Of a DNA stretch of 13,365 nucleotides, positions 6,938 through 13,365 are shown in pieces. The notes beneath the pieces were generated by a model. The model did not search any database. It had not been told where the DNA came from and was given only the letters and a program-made list of their open reading frames with translations. Position numbers and translations under genes: made by a program. Each line of letters begins with the position of its first letter. Within the stretch, counting starts at the first letter, position 1. Origin of the DNA: Actinomycetota bacterium (GTDB taxonomy: Bacteria > Actinomycetota > Acidimicrobiia > Acidimicrobiales > JACCXE01); NCBI GenBank assembly GCA_013697265.1, contig JACCXE010000196.1, positions 1 to 13,365 of the forward strand, read 5' to 3'.

Positions 6938-8251
6938 GTGAAGCTGCCGTCCTCGCTGGAGCCCCTACGCCACCGAAACTTCGCGCTGGTGTGGGGCGGC
7001 GGGATGGTGAGCAACGCCGGCAGCTGGATGCAGACCGTCGCCGTGGGCGCGTTCGTCACTGCCCGCACGGGCCGCGCCGGCTGGGCCGGGATAATCGCGG
7101 CGGCCGCGTTCTTGCCCATAGGCCTGCTCGCGCCGATCGGCGGCGCGCTGGCGGACCGGTTGAACCGTCGCAAGTTCGTACTGTTCGCCAACCTCGGCGA
7201 AGCGGGCACAGCGTCGTTACTCGCGTGGCTCGCGATCACGGGGCGGGCGACGCCCGCCACCGTCGCCGCGGTCGTGTTCGTGGCGGGCTGTCTCACCGCG
7301 ATCCAGTTGCCGTTTTTGCAGGCCATGACCCTCGACCTCGTGCCCCGCGAGCACCTGCTCGCCGCGGCGAGCCTCGGATCGGCGCAATACAACATGGGCC
7401 GCGTTCTGGGGCCGACGTTGGCCGGCTTGGTAATCGCAGTGTGGGGCTACCAGTGGGCCTTCGTGTTGAACGCGCTGAGCTTCTTCGCGGTGGTCGCCGC
7501 GATGCTGTTAGTTCAGATCGCCTATACCCGCCCGACCGATCGCACCCCGCTTCTCGAACGCATCCGTGTCGGCGCTCGCGCCACGCGAGCCAACCCCGGC
7601 GCGCGTGCGGCGATTCTCACCATCGCGTTCGTCGCGTTCCTCCTGTCCCCCTTCATTGCTTTGATCCCGGCCCGGGCGTACTTGCTGGCCGGCGGCGACG
7701 AGGCCCGGGCCCTGCACGCCGAGGCGTTCCGCCAGTCCGTCGGCACCATTACCGGCTACCTCACCACGGCCCAAGGCGTGGGTGCCGTGATCGGCGCTCT
7801 GCTCATCACGCCGCTTGCCCATCGGTTCGGACGCCGGCGGATGCTGTTCACCAACCTGGTCCTGTTGCCGTTCGCGTTGACGTTCTACGCGTCGGTGCCC
7901 GTCGAGCCGGTGGCGATCGCCGCGCTCGGCGGTGTCGGCATGCTCTACATCGGCATCTTGTCGGGGCTGAACAACGTGGTGCAGCTGTGGGCGCCGATGG
8001 AGTTTCGGGGTCGGATCCTCAGCCTCTATCTCGTGGCGCTCGGCTCTATCTATCCCCTCGGCGGTCTGCTCCAGGGCTGGTTGGCCGACAAGATCGGGCT
8101 AGCCCTAACGGTCGCGGGCAACGGGGCGGTGATGCTCGGGGTGCTCGGAGGCTGGCATTTCTTTAGGAGCGAGAGCCTCGCAGCGTTAACCGACCCGGCC
8201 GATATCGGCGTAAATCCGGAGGCCTTGGTGTCATCCACAGGGGGCAAGTAA
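6938..8251 (+). CDS. MFS transporter of the MFS_3 / EntS-like exporter family
   Basis: A 437-aa membrane protein with about 12 hydrophobic segments. The opening LRHRNFALVWGG followed by SNAGSWMQTVAVG is characteristic of the MFS_3 (transmembrane secretion effector) family, which includes the enterobactin exporter EntS and macrolide exporters. Motif A is clear as GGALADRLNRRK (68-79), with a second copy-like loop HRFGRRR in the C-terminal half. SLGSAQYNMGRVLGPTLAG is the typical segment of helix 5. It probably exports a small molecule; the substrate is unknown. It is divergent from the lysyl-oxidase-like gene and 61 bases upstream of the L,D-transpeptidase gene (counting from that gene's ATG). 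Confidence 0.88.
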   Translation: MKLPSSLEPLRHRNFALVWGGGMVSNAGSWMQTVAVGAFVTARTGRAGWAGIIAAAAFLPIGLLAPIGGALADRLNRRKFVLFANLGEAGTASLLAWLAITGRATPATVAAVVFVAGCLTAIQLPFLQAMTLDLVPREHLLAAASLGSAQYNMGRVLGPTLAGLVIAVWGYQWAFVLNALSFFAVVAAMLLVQIAYTRPTDRTPLLERIRVGARATRANPGARAAILTIAFVAFLLSPFIALIPARAYLLAGGDEARALHAEAFRQSVGTITGYLTTAQGVGAVIGALLITPLAHRFGRRRMLFTNLVLLPFALTFYASVPVEPVAIAALGGVGMLYIGILSGLNNVVQLWAPMEFRGRILSLYLVALGSIYPLGGLLQGWLADKIGLALTVAGNGAVMLGVLGGWHFFRSESLAALTDPADIGVNPEALVSSTGGK

Positions 8252-8312
8252 GCGCAGTTCAGAGGGGGTGACTCCTGTGGACGAGCGCGTATCTGGCACA
8301 CTATGCGACGAA

Positions 8313-9284
8313 ATGAGGGCAAACACCGCACTCCCCCAACGCGTTCTTGCTGCGCTCGCAGTGACCATTTTCGCCACTGCGTGTAGCAACAGCGGCGCCG
8401 AAGAAGCCAGGTCGGCATCGCGCAAGACGACTACCACCTCAACCTCGACCACAACGACGTCGACAACCAGCACCACGATCGCTCCGATCGTGGCCCCCGA
8501 CGGGCTCGGCCAAGGCGCCAGCGGACCTGCCGTCATGGAACTCGAGACGCAGCTGGCCGCGCAAAAGTACGACCCGGGCAAGGTCGACGGTCGTTACGAC
8601 CTGGCCACGTTCCACGCGGTCATGACGTTCCAGAAGATCCACGGCCTGAAGCGCACGGGACGCGCCACCAGCGACGTCCTCAACAAGATCGGCAACGTCG
8701 GCGCACCCGGTGCGTTGCTTCCGGGCGGCGGCGCCAACCGGGTCGAAGTCGACCTGCCCCGCCAGATCCTCCAGCTGTTCAAAAACGGTCAGCTGTATCG
8801 CGTCGTCGACGTCGCGACCGGTAGCGGCAAGCGTTACTGCGTCGACGGCGAGTGCGCGACCGCGGTCACGCCCGGCGGCTCTTTCAAGGTGTTCTTCCGG
8901 CGCAACGGACTTCGGGTGAGCCGACTAGGCAAGCTCTGGAATCCGCTGTATTTCAACGGCGGCATCGCCATTCACGGCGCGCCCTCGGTCCCGGCCTACC
9001 CGGCGTCCCACGGCTGTGTGCGCATCCCGATGTACGTCTCTGAGTGGTTTCCCGGTCAGGTGCCGAACGGCACGCCCGTCTACGTGATCGGTGGTTCGAA
9101 GGCGGCGGTGCCGTTCAACGAGGCGGCGCCCGACGGCACGAAGGGGACCGCTGGTCCAGCCTCGACGACAACGACGGTGCCGGCGACAACGACCACGACC
9201 AAGGGCGGCGTCTTCCCGCCGCCGAACACCACGACCACCACCGCGCCCCCGACTACAACAACCACGTCGGGCGTAACCAACTAA
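8313..9284 (+). CDS. L,D-transpeptidase (YkuD) lipoprotein with peptidoglycan-binding domain
   Basis: This enzyme crosslinks peptidoglycan stem peptides (3-3 links) or attaches proteins to them outside the membrane. From the ATG at 8313 the protein has 323 residues: a lipoprotein-like signal (MRANTALPQR, hydrophobic stretch, ATAC with Cys24), a Thr/Ser linker (39-55), a PG_binding_1 domain (about 65-126), a YkuD domain (about 143-260) and a second Thr-rich tail to the end. The catalytic motif is SHGCVRI with His233 and Cys235, and His221 is in IHGAP. The GTG at 8268 is in frame and would add 15 residues. I prefer 8313 because it gives a normal signal peptide and a -10-like CACTAT (8299-8304) lies just upstream. 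The lipobox is weak because position -3 is Ala. Confidence 0.88.
   Translation: MRANTALPQRVLAALAVTIFATACSNSGAEEARSASRKTTTTSTSTTTTSTTSTTIAPIVAPDGLGQGASGPAVMELETQLAAQKYDPGKVDGRYDLATFHAVMTFQKIHGLKRTGRATSDVLNKIGNVGAPGALLPGGGANRVEVDLPRQILQLFKNGQLYRVVDVATGSGKRYCVDGECATAVTPGGSFKVFFRRNGLRVSRLGKLWNPLYFNGGIAIHGAPSVPAYPASHGCVRIPMYVSEWFPGQVPNGTPVYVIGGSKAAVPFNEAAPDGTKGTAGPASTTTTVPATTTTTKGGVFPPPNTTTTTAPPTTTTTSGVTN
8427..8481 (+). repeat. ACN low-complexity tract coding a Thr/Ser linker
   Basis: Tandem ACG/ACC/ACA/TCG codons encode a run of Thr and Ser between the lipoprotein signal and the peptidoglycan-binding domain. Thr/Ser-rich extracellular linkers of this kind are often O-glycosylated in actinobacteria. 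Such tracts may vary in length between strains. Confidence 0.6.
9163..9278 (+). repeat. ACN low-complexity tract coding the C-terminal Thr-rich tail
   Basis: Three clusters of Thr codons (STTTTVPATTTTT, NTTTTTAPPTTTTT) form the C-terminal tail of the L,D-transpeptidase. An enzyme ending in a long unstructured Thr/Pro tail is unusual and suggests contact with, or glycosylation in, the cell wall. Confidence 0.55.
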
Positions 9285-9328
9285 GCCCCTCGCTTTCGTC
9301 ATTGCTGGGCGCGGAGCGACACCCGCTG

Positions 9329-9393
9329 TATTATTCGCCCTTCGAGTTTTGGGGAGCTGGGGCGCTTCTTGGTTCGGTCCGCTTAGTGGACCG
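9329..9393 (+). promoter_or_regulatory. Possible promoter and leader hairpin of the LARTG surface protein
   Basis: In the 159-base gap, TATTAT (9329-9334) is a good -10 but lacks a clear -35. A hairpin CGGTCC (9375-9380) / GGACCG (9388-9393) with a 7-base loop lies between it and the start at 9444. If the promoter is real, the leader would be about 100 bases and contain this hairpin. Alternatively the hairpin could end the L,D-transpeptidase transcript, but no T-run follows it. Confidence 0.3.
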
Positions 9394-9443
9394 CGCACAA
9401 GCGACGTTCTACGACCCGCCGTCCGAGTCGGGAGAACAAAGCA

Positions 9444-10325
9444 GTGCGCGTAACCAAAAACATCCGAATCGTCTTGTCGCTGATCGGTGCCCTCGCCATC
9501 GGGTGGGGCTTCGCATTCGCGCTGCCCGCGTCGGCCGCCAACAGCGACGTGCAGCAGCAGGCCGACGACTCGACGGCGACAACGTCGAGTACCTCGACGT
9601 CCACCAGCACCACGCTGGCCACGACTACAACGACGTCAATTCCGGCGACCACGACGACGACCGTGCCCGCCACCCCGGGCGACCCTGACAACGACGGCGC
9701 CTCGAACGAGCCTCCGCTCGACCTGTTCGACACTGGCGTCACCGCCGACCGCGATCCGACCGTCGCGTTGCTCGACACCACAGCCGACGACGGCGTGGCC
9801 ATCATCCTCGACATCGCCGATGACGACCCCGAACAGTTGCGCAACGTCCGCTGGACCAACACCGCGTCGGTCGGCAATATCGCTACGCCTAACGGTCTCG
9901 TGTCCTTCAGTGTTGTGAACGTGACGAGCCCGGTCGATGTGATCACCGTCTGGAAAGACGTGCCGGCGGCGCGCACGCTTTACAAGGGCAGCGCCACTGC
10001 CCTCGCGCCTTTCGCCACCACGGATACCGACTTCAGCGACGGCGCCGCCGCGTTTAGCTACACGCTGGTCGACGGAGGCTCGGGTGACCAGGATCGCGCC
10101 GCGAACGGAGTGATCGTCGACCCCGTGGCGATGGGGTTCGTGCGGCCCGCGCCTGTGAGCGACACCACAACCACAACCACAACCAAGAAGACCAAGGTGC
10201 TCGCTCGCACCGGCAACGATGTCGGTATTCCCACCGCGGCGGGTGCCGCTGCGGTTGTGCTCGGCGCGGCCATGCTCGCCGTAGCGTGGAAGCCCGTCGG
10301 CTCCCACTTCAACTTCGACAAGTAG
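9444..10325 (+). CDS. Secreted, LARTG-anchored surface protein with choice-of-anchor-U-like domain
   Basis: A 293-aa exported protein of unknown exact role. A signal peptide (about 1-32, hydrophobic 9-27, ALPASA-AN) is followed by a Thr/Ser linker (43-77), then an acidic beta-rich region (about 80-235). The end of this region, FSYTLVDGGSGDQDRAANGVIVDPVAMG (203-231), resembles the close of choice-of-anchor U domains (a DGGxGDxDGxxNGxIxDP pattern), which sit before diverse surface anchors. A second Thr run (241-247) leads to LARTG (253-257) and a hydrophobic helix (about 262-282). The tail WKPVGSHFNFDK is poorer in basic residues than usual sortase signals. GGAGA (9431-9435) supports the GTG start. 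It ends 4 bases from the convergent sufC2. Confidence 0.8.
   Translation: MRVTKNIRIVLSLIGALAIGWGFAFALPASAANSDVQQQADDSTATTSSTSTSTSTTLATTTTTSIPATTTTTVPATPGDPDNDGASNEPPLDLFDTGVTADRDPTVALLDTTADDGVAIILDIADDDPEQLRNVRWTNTASVGNIATPNGLVSFSVVNVTSPVDVITVWKDVPAARTLYKGSATALAPFATTDTDFSDGAAAFSYTLVDGGSGDQDRAANGVIVDPVAMGFVRPAPVSDTTTTTTTKKTKVLARTGNDVGIPTAAGAAAVVLGAAMLAVAWKPVGSHFNFDK
9567..9668 (+). repeat. ACN low-complexity tract coding a Thr/Ser linker
   Basis: Mostly ACG, ACC, TCG and AGT codons encode about 30 Thr/Ser residues just after the signal peptide. It is similar in kind to the linkers of the adjacent L,D-transpeptidase, so both proteins probably cross the same cell-wall layer. A shorter Thr run lies near 10165-10185. 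Confidence 0.55.
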
Positions 10326-10329
10326 AGGC

Positions 10330-11115
10330 TTACGCGAAGGGGTCGGCGAACGGGTCGTCGGCTCCGCCGCGGATCGCCGTTGGGTCGGGTTCCACGTAGC
10401 CGGCGTAGCCGGTCTCCTCGAGTTCTTGGGCCAGTTCGGGGCCGCCGGTTGCGACGATGCGGCCGCCCGCCAACACGTGCACGACGTCGGGCCGCAATTC
10501 GGTGAGCAGGCGGCTGTAGTGCGTGATCGCGAGCACGCCGAGGTTGTCCTCGTGGGTGGCGGCCTCGATGCGACGCGCGACGTCGCGCAACGCATCGACG
10601 TCGAGACCCGAGTCGAGCTCGTCGAGGATCGCGAACCTGGGCCGCAGCACGCCGAGCTGCAACGTCTCGTTGCGCTTGCGTTCGCCGCCGGACAAGTCGA
10701 CGTTGAGTGGACGGGTGATGAAGCGCTCGTCGAAACCGATGCGGCCCGCCTCGCTCGTGAGGAGCGCAGGCACTTCCGCCGGATTGCGGCCCGCGGCGCG
10801 GAACGACTCGCTGAGCGCGTCGAGCAGGCTGACCCCCGGCACTTCAATCGGATATTGGAGCGCGAGGAACAGACCGAGCTGGGCCCGGCGCCACGCCGGC
10901 AGACCCAACAGGTCGACGCCGTCGAGGGTGACCGACCCCCCCGTGACCTCGTAGCCCGGACGGCCGGCGAGCACGTGGCTGAGCGTGGACTTGCCCGAGC
11001 CGTTCGGGCCCATCACCGCATGCACCTCACCGCTGGACACCTCGAGGTCGACACCCTGGAGGATTTCACGGCCCGCGACGCGGGCCTGCAGGCCTTCAAT
11101 CTTGAGCAAAGTCAT
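10330..11115 (-). CDS. sufC: Fe-S cluster assembly ATPase SufC (copy 2)
   Basis: A second SufC of 261 residues with every ATPase motif: Walker A GPNGSGKST (36-44), Q-loop Gln87 (LQYP), signature LSGGERKR (141-148), Walker B FAILDE (161-166) with LDSGLDVDAL, and switch His199. It differs from copy 1 throughout and has an extra acidic, Phe/Pro-rich tail (VEPDPTAIRGGADDPFADPFA, 241-261). The ATG at 11115 overlaps the Rieske stop by 4 bases, with GGAG 5 bases upstream. An upstream in-frame extension to 11238 lies inside the Rieske gene and is not credible. Being in one operon with sufD, this is the likelier partner of SufD. The stop codon is 4 bases from that of the convergent surface-protein gene. 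Confidence 0.94.
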   Translation of the reverse strand: MTLLKIEGLQARVAGREILQGVDLEVSSGEVHAVMGPNGSGKSTLSHVLAGRPGYEVTGGSVTLDGVDLLGLPAWRRAQLGLFLALQYPIEVPGVSLLDALSESFRAAGRNPAEVPALLTSEAGRIGFDERFITRPLNVDLSGGERKRNETLQLGVLRPRFAILDELDSGLDVDALRDVARRIEAATHEDNLGVLAITHYSRLLTELRPDVVHVLAGGRIVATGGPELAQELEETGYAGYVEPDPTAIRGGADDPFADPFA

Positions 11116-11426
11116 GGGAGCTCCACGAAGACGTCTTGGCCTTCGACGGTCACGGGATAAACCGGCACCGGCGCAGTGGCGGGCAGGCACTGCGGTTCGC
11201 CGCTCGTGAGACTGAAGGTGGAGCCGTGCTTCGGGCACTCGATCTCGAGTTCGTCCGCGTAGAGGTCGCCCTCGCTCAGTGAGTAGTCGGCGTGCGAGCA
11301 GCGGTCGCCAATGGCGAACACGTTGTCACCGACACGGGCAACAGCAAGCCGATGGCCTTCGATGTCGAAGCGCGTCGCCGCTTTGTCCGGCAGGTCGTCC
11401 AACGAACACACAAGGGTGCGGCTCAA
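11112..11426 (-). CDS. Rieske [2Fe-2S] ferredoxin of the suf operon
   Basis: A 104-aa soluble Rieske protein. The cluster ligands are Cys43-Ser-His45 (CSHADYSLSEG) and Cys64-x2-His67 (CPKHGSTF), the full C-x-H...C-x2-H pattern; the two extra disulfide cysteines of respiratory Rieske proteins are absent, as in dioxygenase-type ferredoxins. It starts with a TTG whose bases overlap the sufD stop (TTGA), with GGAG about 7 bases upstream, and its own stop overlaps sufC2. Such tight coupling suggests it works with the Suf scaffold, for example as an electron donor for cluster assembly. That role is inference. Rieske-type genes inside suf operons are known from actinobacteria and related groups. Confidence 0.92.
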   Translation of the reverse strand: MSRTLVCSLDDLPDKAATRFDIEGHRLAVARVGDNVFAIGDRCSHADYSLSEGDLYADELEIECPKHGSTFSLTSGEPQCLPATAPVPVYPVTVEGQDVFVELP

Positions 11427-12649
11427 GCCACCGCTCCGCTCATTGTCAGCTTTTGTGCAACCGCGCCGCGCAGCGGCGCCCGCAACGCCTCGACCGGTGT
11501 GCGTTCAAGCACGTCGTCGAAGAAGCCGAGCACGATCAGGCGTTCGGCGATCTCGCTCGGCACGCCCCGCGCTTCGAGGTAGTACTGCTGATCGGCGTCG
11601 ACGGGGCCGACCGCCGACGCGTGTGAGCACTTCACGTCGTTCTCTTCGATCTCGAGGTTCGGCACCGAGTCGGCGTGCGCGCCCTCGCCGAGCACAAGGT
11701 TGCGGTTGGTCTGGAACGCAGCGGAGCCGGCCGCGCCGGGACGGATGCGAATCAAGCCCGAGTACACCGAGCGCGAAGTGTCGGTAAGCACGCCCTTGAA
11801 CAACAGCTCGCTCGTGGTCTTCGCGGCGTGGTGATCTTGCAGTGTGCGGAAGTCGTGGATATGCGTGCCCGAGCCGAAATAGGCGGCGACAAGCTCGGTC
11901 TCGGCGCCGGGGCCGACCACCTTCGAGTCAAGGCGGGTGCGGGCGTAGCCGCCCCCAAGCGCCACGGCCGCGCTTGTGAGGTGGCCGTCGCGGTCGACGC
12001 GGGCACCGGTGGTGCCGATCTGCCAAACGCGGGGACCGAGCGCTTGGATCGACTGGTAGCGCAGCGTGGCGTTCGCCGCCGCGTGCAACTCGATGACCGG
12101 CAGGATCAGCGCGTCGATGTCGGCGGACAGGGCGACGTCGAGCACGGTTACCTGCGACGACGTTTCCGCGTCCACGAGCACCCGCGGCAGCGTGAGGCTT
12201 CCGTCAACCGTGACGTCGTGCACCACGACGACCGGGCCGTCGATCACGGCATTGCGCGCCACCGCGATGTAGATACCCGAAGCCCCGAATGCGTCGTTCC
12301 GCAGGGTGAGGGCGTCGGGTTCGCTTACCGCCTGGCCGAGGTGTTCGGGCTCGTCGGCCAGTTCGCTGAACGGCGTAATCGCGAGCCCGGCAGCTGCCGC
12401 GGCGTCGCTGACTTCAAGGTGCACGATCGCATCGTCACGCACGACCACGAGGGCGGCCCGATCGGTGGGCACCAGTTCGTGAGCAACAGCCGGGTCTGCC
12501 GCGCTCGGCGACTCGATCGGTGCGTAACGACTCAAATCAAGCTCGTCGATCGGGCTGTAGCGCCAGACTTCGAGGTCGGCAGTAGGCAGCGCTACCTCGT
12601 TCAAGGAAGCGGCAGCTGTGGCGCGCCGAATGTTCAGCCAGTTACTCAC
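11423..12649 (-). CDS. sufD: Fe-S cluster assembly scaffold protein SufD
   Basis: SufD pairs with SufB and a SufC dimer to make the scaffold on which Fe-S clusters form. The 408-aa protein has an N-terminal helical part with WRYSPIDELDLSRY (29-42), the beta-helix core (about 110-330) and the conserved C-terminal motif EENDVKCSHASAVGPVD (335-351). His343 in that motif matches the His of E. coli SufD (His360) needed for assembly. The shorter length and SufD-type N-terminus argue against SufB. The GTG start has a possible -10 close by but no ribosome binding site. It leads a three-gene operon with the Rieske protein and sufC2. No sufB precedes it, which is unusual. Confidence 0.93.
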   Translation of the reverse strand: MSNWLNIRRATAAASLNEVALPTADLEVWRYSPIDELDLSRYAPIESPSAADPAVAHELVPTDRAALVVVRDDAIVHLEVSDAAAAAGLAITPFSELADEPEHLGQAVSEPDALTLRNDAFGASGIYIAVARNAVIDGPVVVVHDVTVDGSLTLPRVLVDAETSSQVTVLDVALSADIDALILPVIELHAAANATLRYQSIQALGPRVWQIGTTGARVDRDGHLTSAAVALGGGYARTRLDSKVVGPGAETELVAAYFGSGTHIHDFRTLQDHHAAKTTSELLFKGVLTDTSRSVYSGLIRIRPGAAGSAAFQTNRNLVLGEGAHADSVPNLEIEENDVKCSHASAVGPVDADQQYYLEARGVPSEIAERLIVLGFFDDVLERTPVEALRAPLRGAVAQKLTMSGAVA

Positions 12650-12664
12650 GGGGTAACAAGCCTA
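12650..12664 (-). promoter_or_regulatory. Candidate promoter of sufD-Rieske-sufC2
   Basis: On the minus strand TAGGCT (complement of 12659-12664) lies 9 bases before the GTG, which would give a leader of two or three bases. No Shine-Dalgarno sequence is seen. A short repeat GTTAC/GTAAC (12641-12645, 12653-12657) overlaps the start. The palindrome seen before sufC1 does not recur here, so the two suf operons may be regulated differently. Confidence 0.3.
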
Positions 12665-12749
12665 GGCCAGGAGTACTGCTGTGACTTCCGCCAGCGAAGC
12701 GACGGGCGTGTGGGCAATTCCTTCCGCCGGCTCGACAGATGCAACGCGG

Positions 12750-13106
12750 CTAGCGCTTTCCCCGCTTGCGCTTGAACTTGGCGATGAGGCCTTTGCTCTT
12801 TGTCTCTTGCTCGGCGCGGTGTTCGGCGAGCACGTCGGCACCGATGGTGTTGATCACGTCCTCGGCCATGTCAAGCAGCGCCGCCGCGTCCTTGGGGTCC
12901 GCGGGCGGTGGCTCGGGGTCGGGTTGGGTGTCGGCGAGCGCCCCGAGCGTCCACCCCGCGTCCCAGGTGCGCCGCGTGTAGGAGGCACAGTCGTCGGGAC
13001 ACTTCCACGGTGCCTCGGGAGCCAAGTCGAGACGGCACATGCGAACCATCTCGCCGGTGCCGTACGTGCGCGTGGCGTAGTGCTTGCAGTCCTCACGCAT
13101 CGGCAT
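12750..13106 (-). CDS. Four-cysteine protein of unknown function
   Basis: A 118-aa soluble protein I cannot assign to a family. The N-terminal half carries Cys7, Cys24, Cys36 and Cys40 (REDCKHY, VRMCRLD, APWKCPDDC), which could bind zinc or an Fe-S cluster. A Pro/Asp linker (61-70) leads to a helix (73-100) and a very basic tail (KSKGLIAKFKRKRGKR) suited to nucleic acid or membrane contact. The ATG at 13106 or 13100 is preferred because MREDCKHY begins the conserved-looking part. An in-frame GTG at 13163 would overlap the upstream ABC gene by 20 bases. It lies between the ABC transporter gene and sufD on the same strand, 100 bases before sufD. Confidence 0.7.
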   Translation of the reverse strand: MPMREDCKHYATRTYGTGEMVRMCRLDLAPEAPWKCPDDCASYTRRTWDAGWTLGALADTQPDPEPPPADPKDAAALLDMAEDVINTIGADVLAEHRAEQETKSKGLIAKFKRKRGKR

Positions 13107-13143
13107 AGCCGTAATCGTCGCACGCGGCGCACAGCGGTGGCGG

Positions 13144-13365
13144 TCAGGTTCCGTCGAAACCAAGCTCGTATAGGCGGCGGATGGCCGACTCGATATCAGG
13201 CTCCTCGATGGTGAGTTCGATGATCTCCGCGGCGGCCGCGACCGCGGCGACCACCGCGGCAGCCGACGTCTCAGACCGCTTGAAGGCCAAGCGCTGGCGC
13301 AGCCCGTCGACCTCGACCACCCGGGTGCCGGGCACCTGCAAGGGCTCGGCCTGCTCGGCCAGGTC
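13144..13365 (-). CDS. C-terminus of an ABC transporter ATP-binding protein, cut by the right edge
   Basis: The frame is open to the window end and encodes the last 73 residues, with no start inside the window that makes sense. The ending, AEIIELTIEEPDIESAIRRLYELG, matches the DUF4162-type C-terminal domain of ABC-2 exporter ATPases, where a (V/I)xxLxxxEPxLExxF/I pattern closes the protein. VVEVDGLRQRLAF fits the preceding strand. The ATPase motifs lie outside the window, so the call rests on this tail alone. The permease is presumably further right, or absent. The stop is 37 bases before the start of the four-cysteine gene. Confidence 0.7.
   Translation of the reverse strand, partial: DLAEQAEPLQVPGTRVVEVDGLRQRLAFKRSETSAAAVVAAVAAAAEIIELTIEEPDIESAIRRLYELGFDGT

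Noticed and set aside
6991..8166. A 391-codon open frame on the plus strand inside the second MFS gene
   Set aside because: Out-of-frame shadow full of Arg and Pro, with no start signal, while the MFS frame has a recognised family pattern.
8427..9278. Repetitive ACN tracts considered as a CRISPR array or tandem repeat locus
   Set aside because: They are in-frame Thr/Ser codon runs with no constant repeat-spacer pattern.
9636..10847. A 403-codon open frame on the minus strand
   Set aside because: It runs through sufC2 in the wrong frame and antisense to the surface-protein gene. Its composition is Arg/Ser-rich low complexity typical of shadow frames in GC-rich DNA.
10330..11238. A longer sufC2 starting at 11238
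   Set aside because: The extra 41 residues lie within the Rieske gene and do not resemble SufC. The ATG at 11115 has its own ribosome binding site and overlaps the Rieske stop.
11675..12775. A 366-codon open frame on the plus strand opposite sufD
   Set aside because: sufD is a clear family member, and the opposite frame has no recognisable motif or ribosome binding site.

Overview
The window is GC-rich and densely packed. It has many GTG starts, short or overlapping gene junctions and several promoters whose -10 lies right against the start codon (leaderless style). The Suf genes use SufU rather than IscU, and surface proteins carry Thr-rich linkers and LPxTG-like C-termini. Together these suggest an actinobacterium, probably of the Acidimicrobiia type. 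The lineage is inferred from gene content only.

Left part (1-3887, mostly + strand): a gene start at the left edge points out of the window, with a composition unlike its neighbours and possibly a transposase. A 28-bp near-palindrome over a leaderless promoter precedes sufC1-sufS-sufU, the ATPase, cysteine desulfurase and sulfur-transfer protein of Fe-S cluster assembly. A 75-aa unknown protein with its own leaderless promoter follows, then a translationally coupled pair: a short-chain dehydrogenase and a small ferredoxin.

Middle (3929-10325): a drug-exporter-like MFS protein converges on, and overlaps by 89 bp, a secreted lysyl-oxidase-like protein with an LPRTG cell-wall anchor. A second MFS protein starts divergently from the oxidase. 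After it come an L,D-transpeptidase lipoprotein and a secreted protein with a choice-of-anchor-U-like end and an LARTG anchor. This stretch is a cell-envelope cluster: crosslinking enzymes, anchored surface proteins and exporters.

Right part (10330-13365, - strand): sufD, a Rieske ferredoxin and a second, divergent sufC, joined by 4-bp overlaps. Upstream lie a four-cysteine protein of unknown function and the C-terminus of an ABC transporter ATPase cut by the window edge. The Suf machinery is thus split into two half-operons about 7.6 kb apart, each with its own sufC, and no sufB or regulator is visible. SufS and SufU would supply sulfur and SufC/SufD would form the scaffold, with SufB expected elsewhere.

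No rRNA, tRNA or CRISPR array was recognised. No gene-free stretch exceeds 300 bases.
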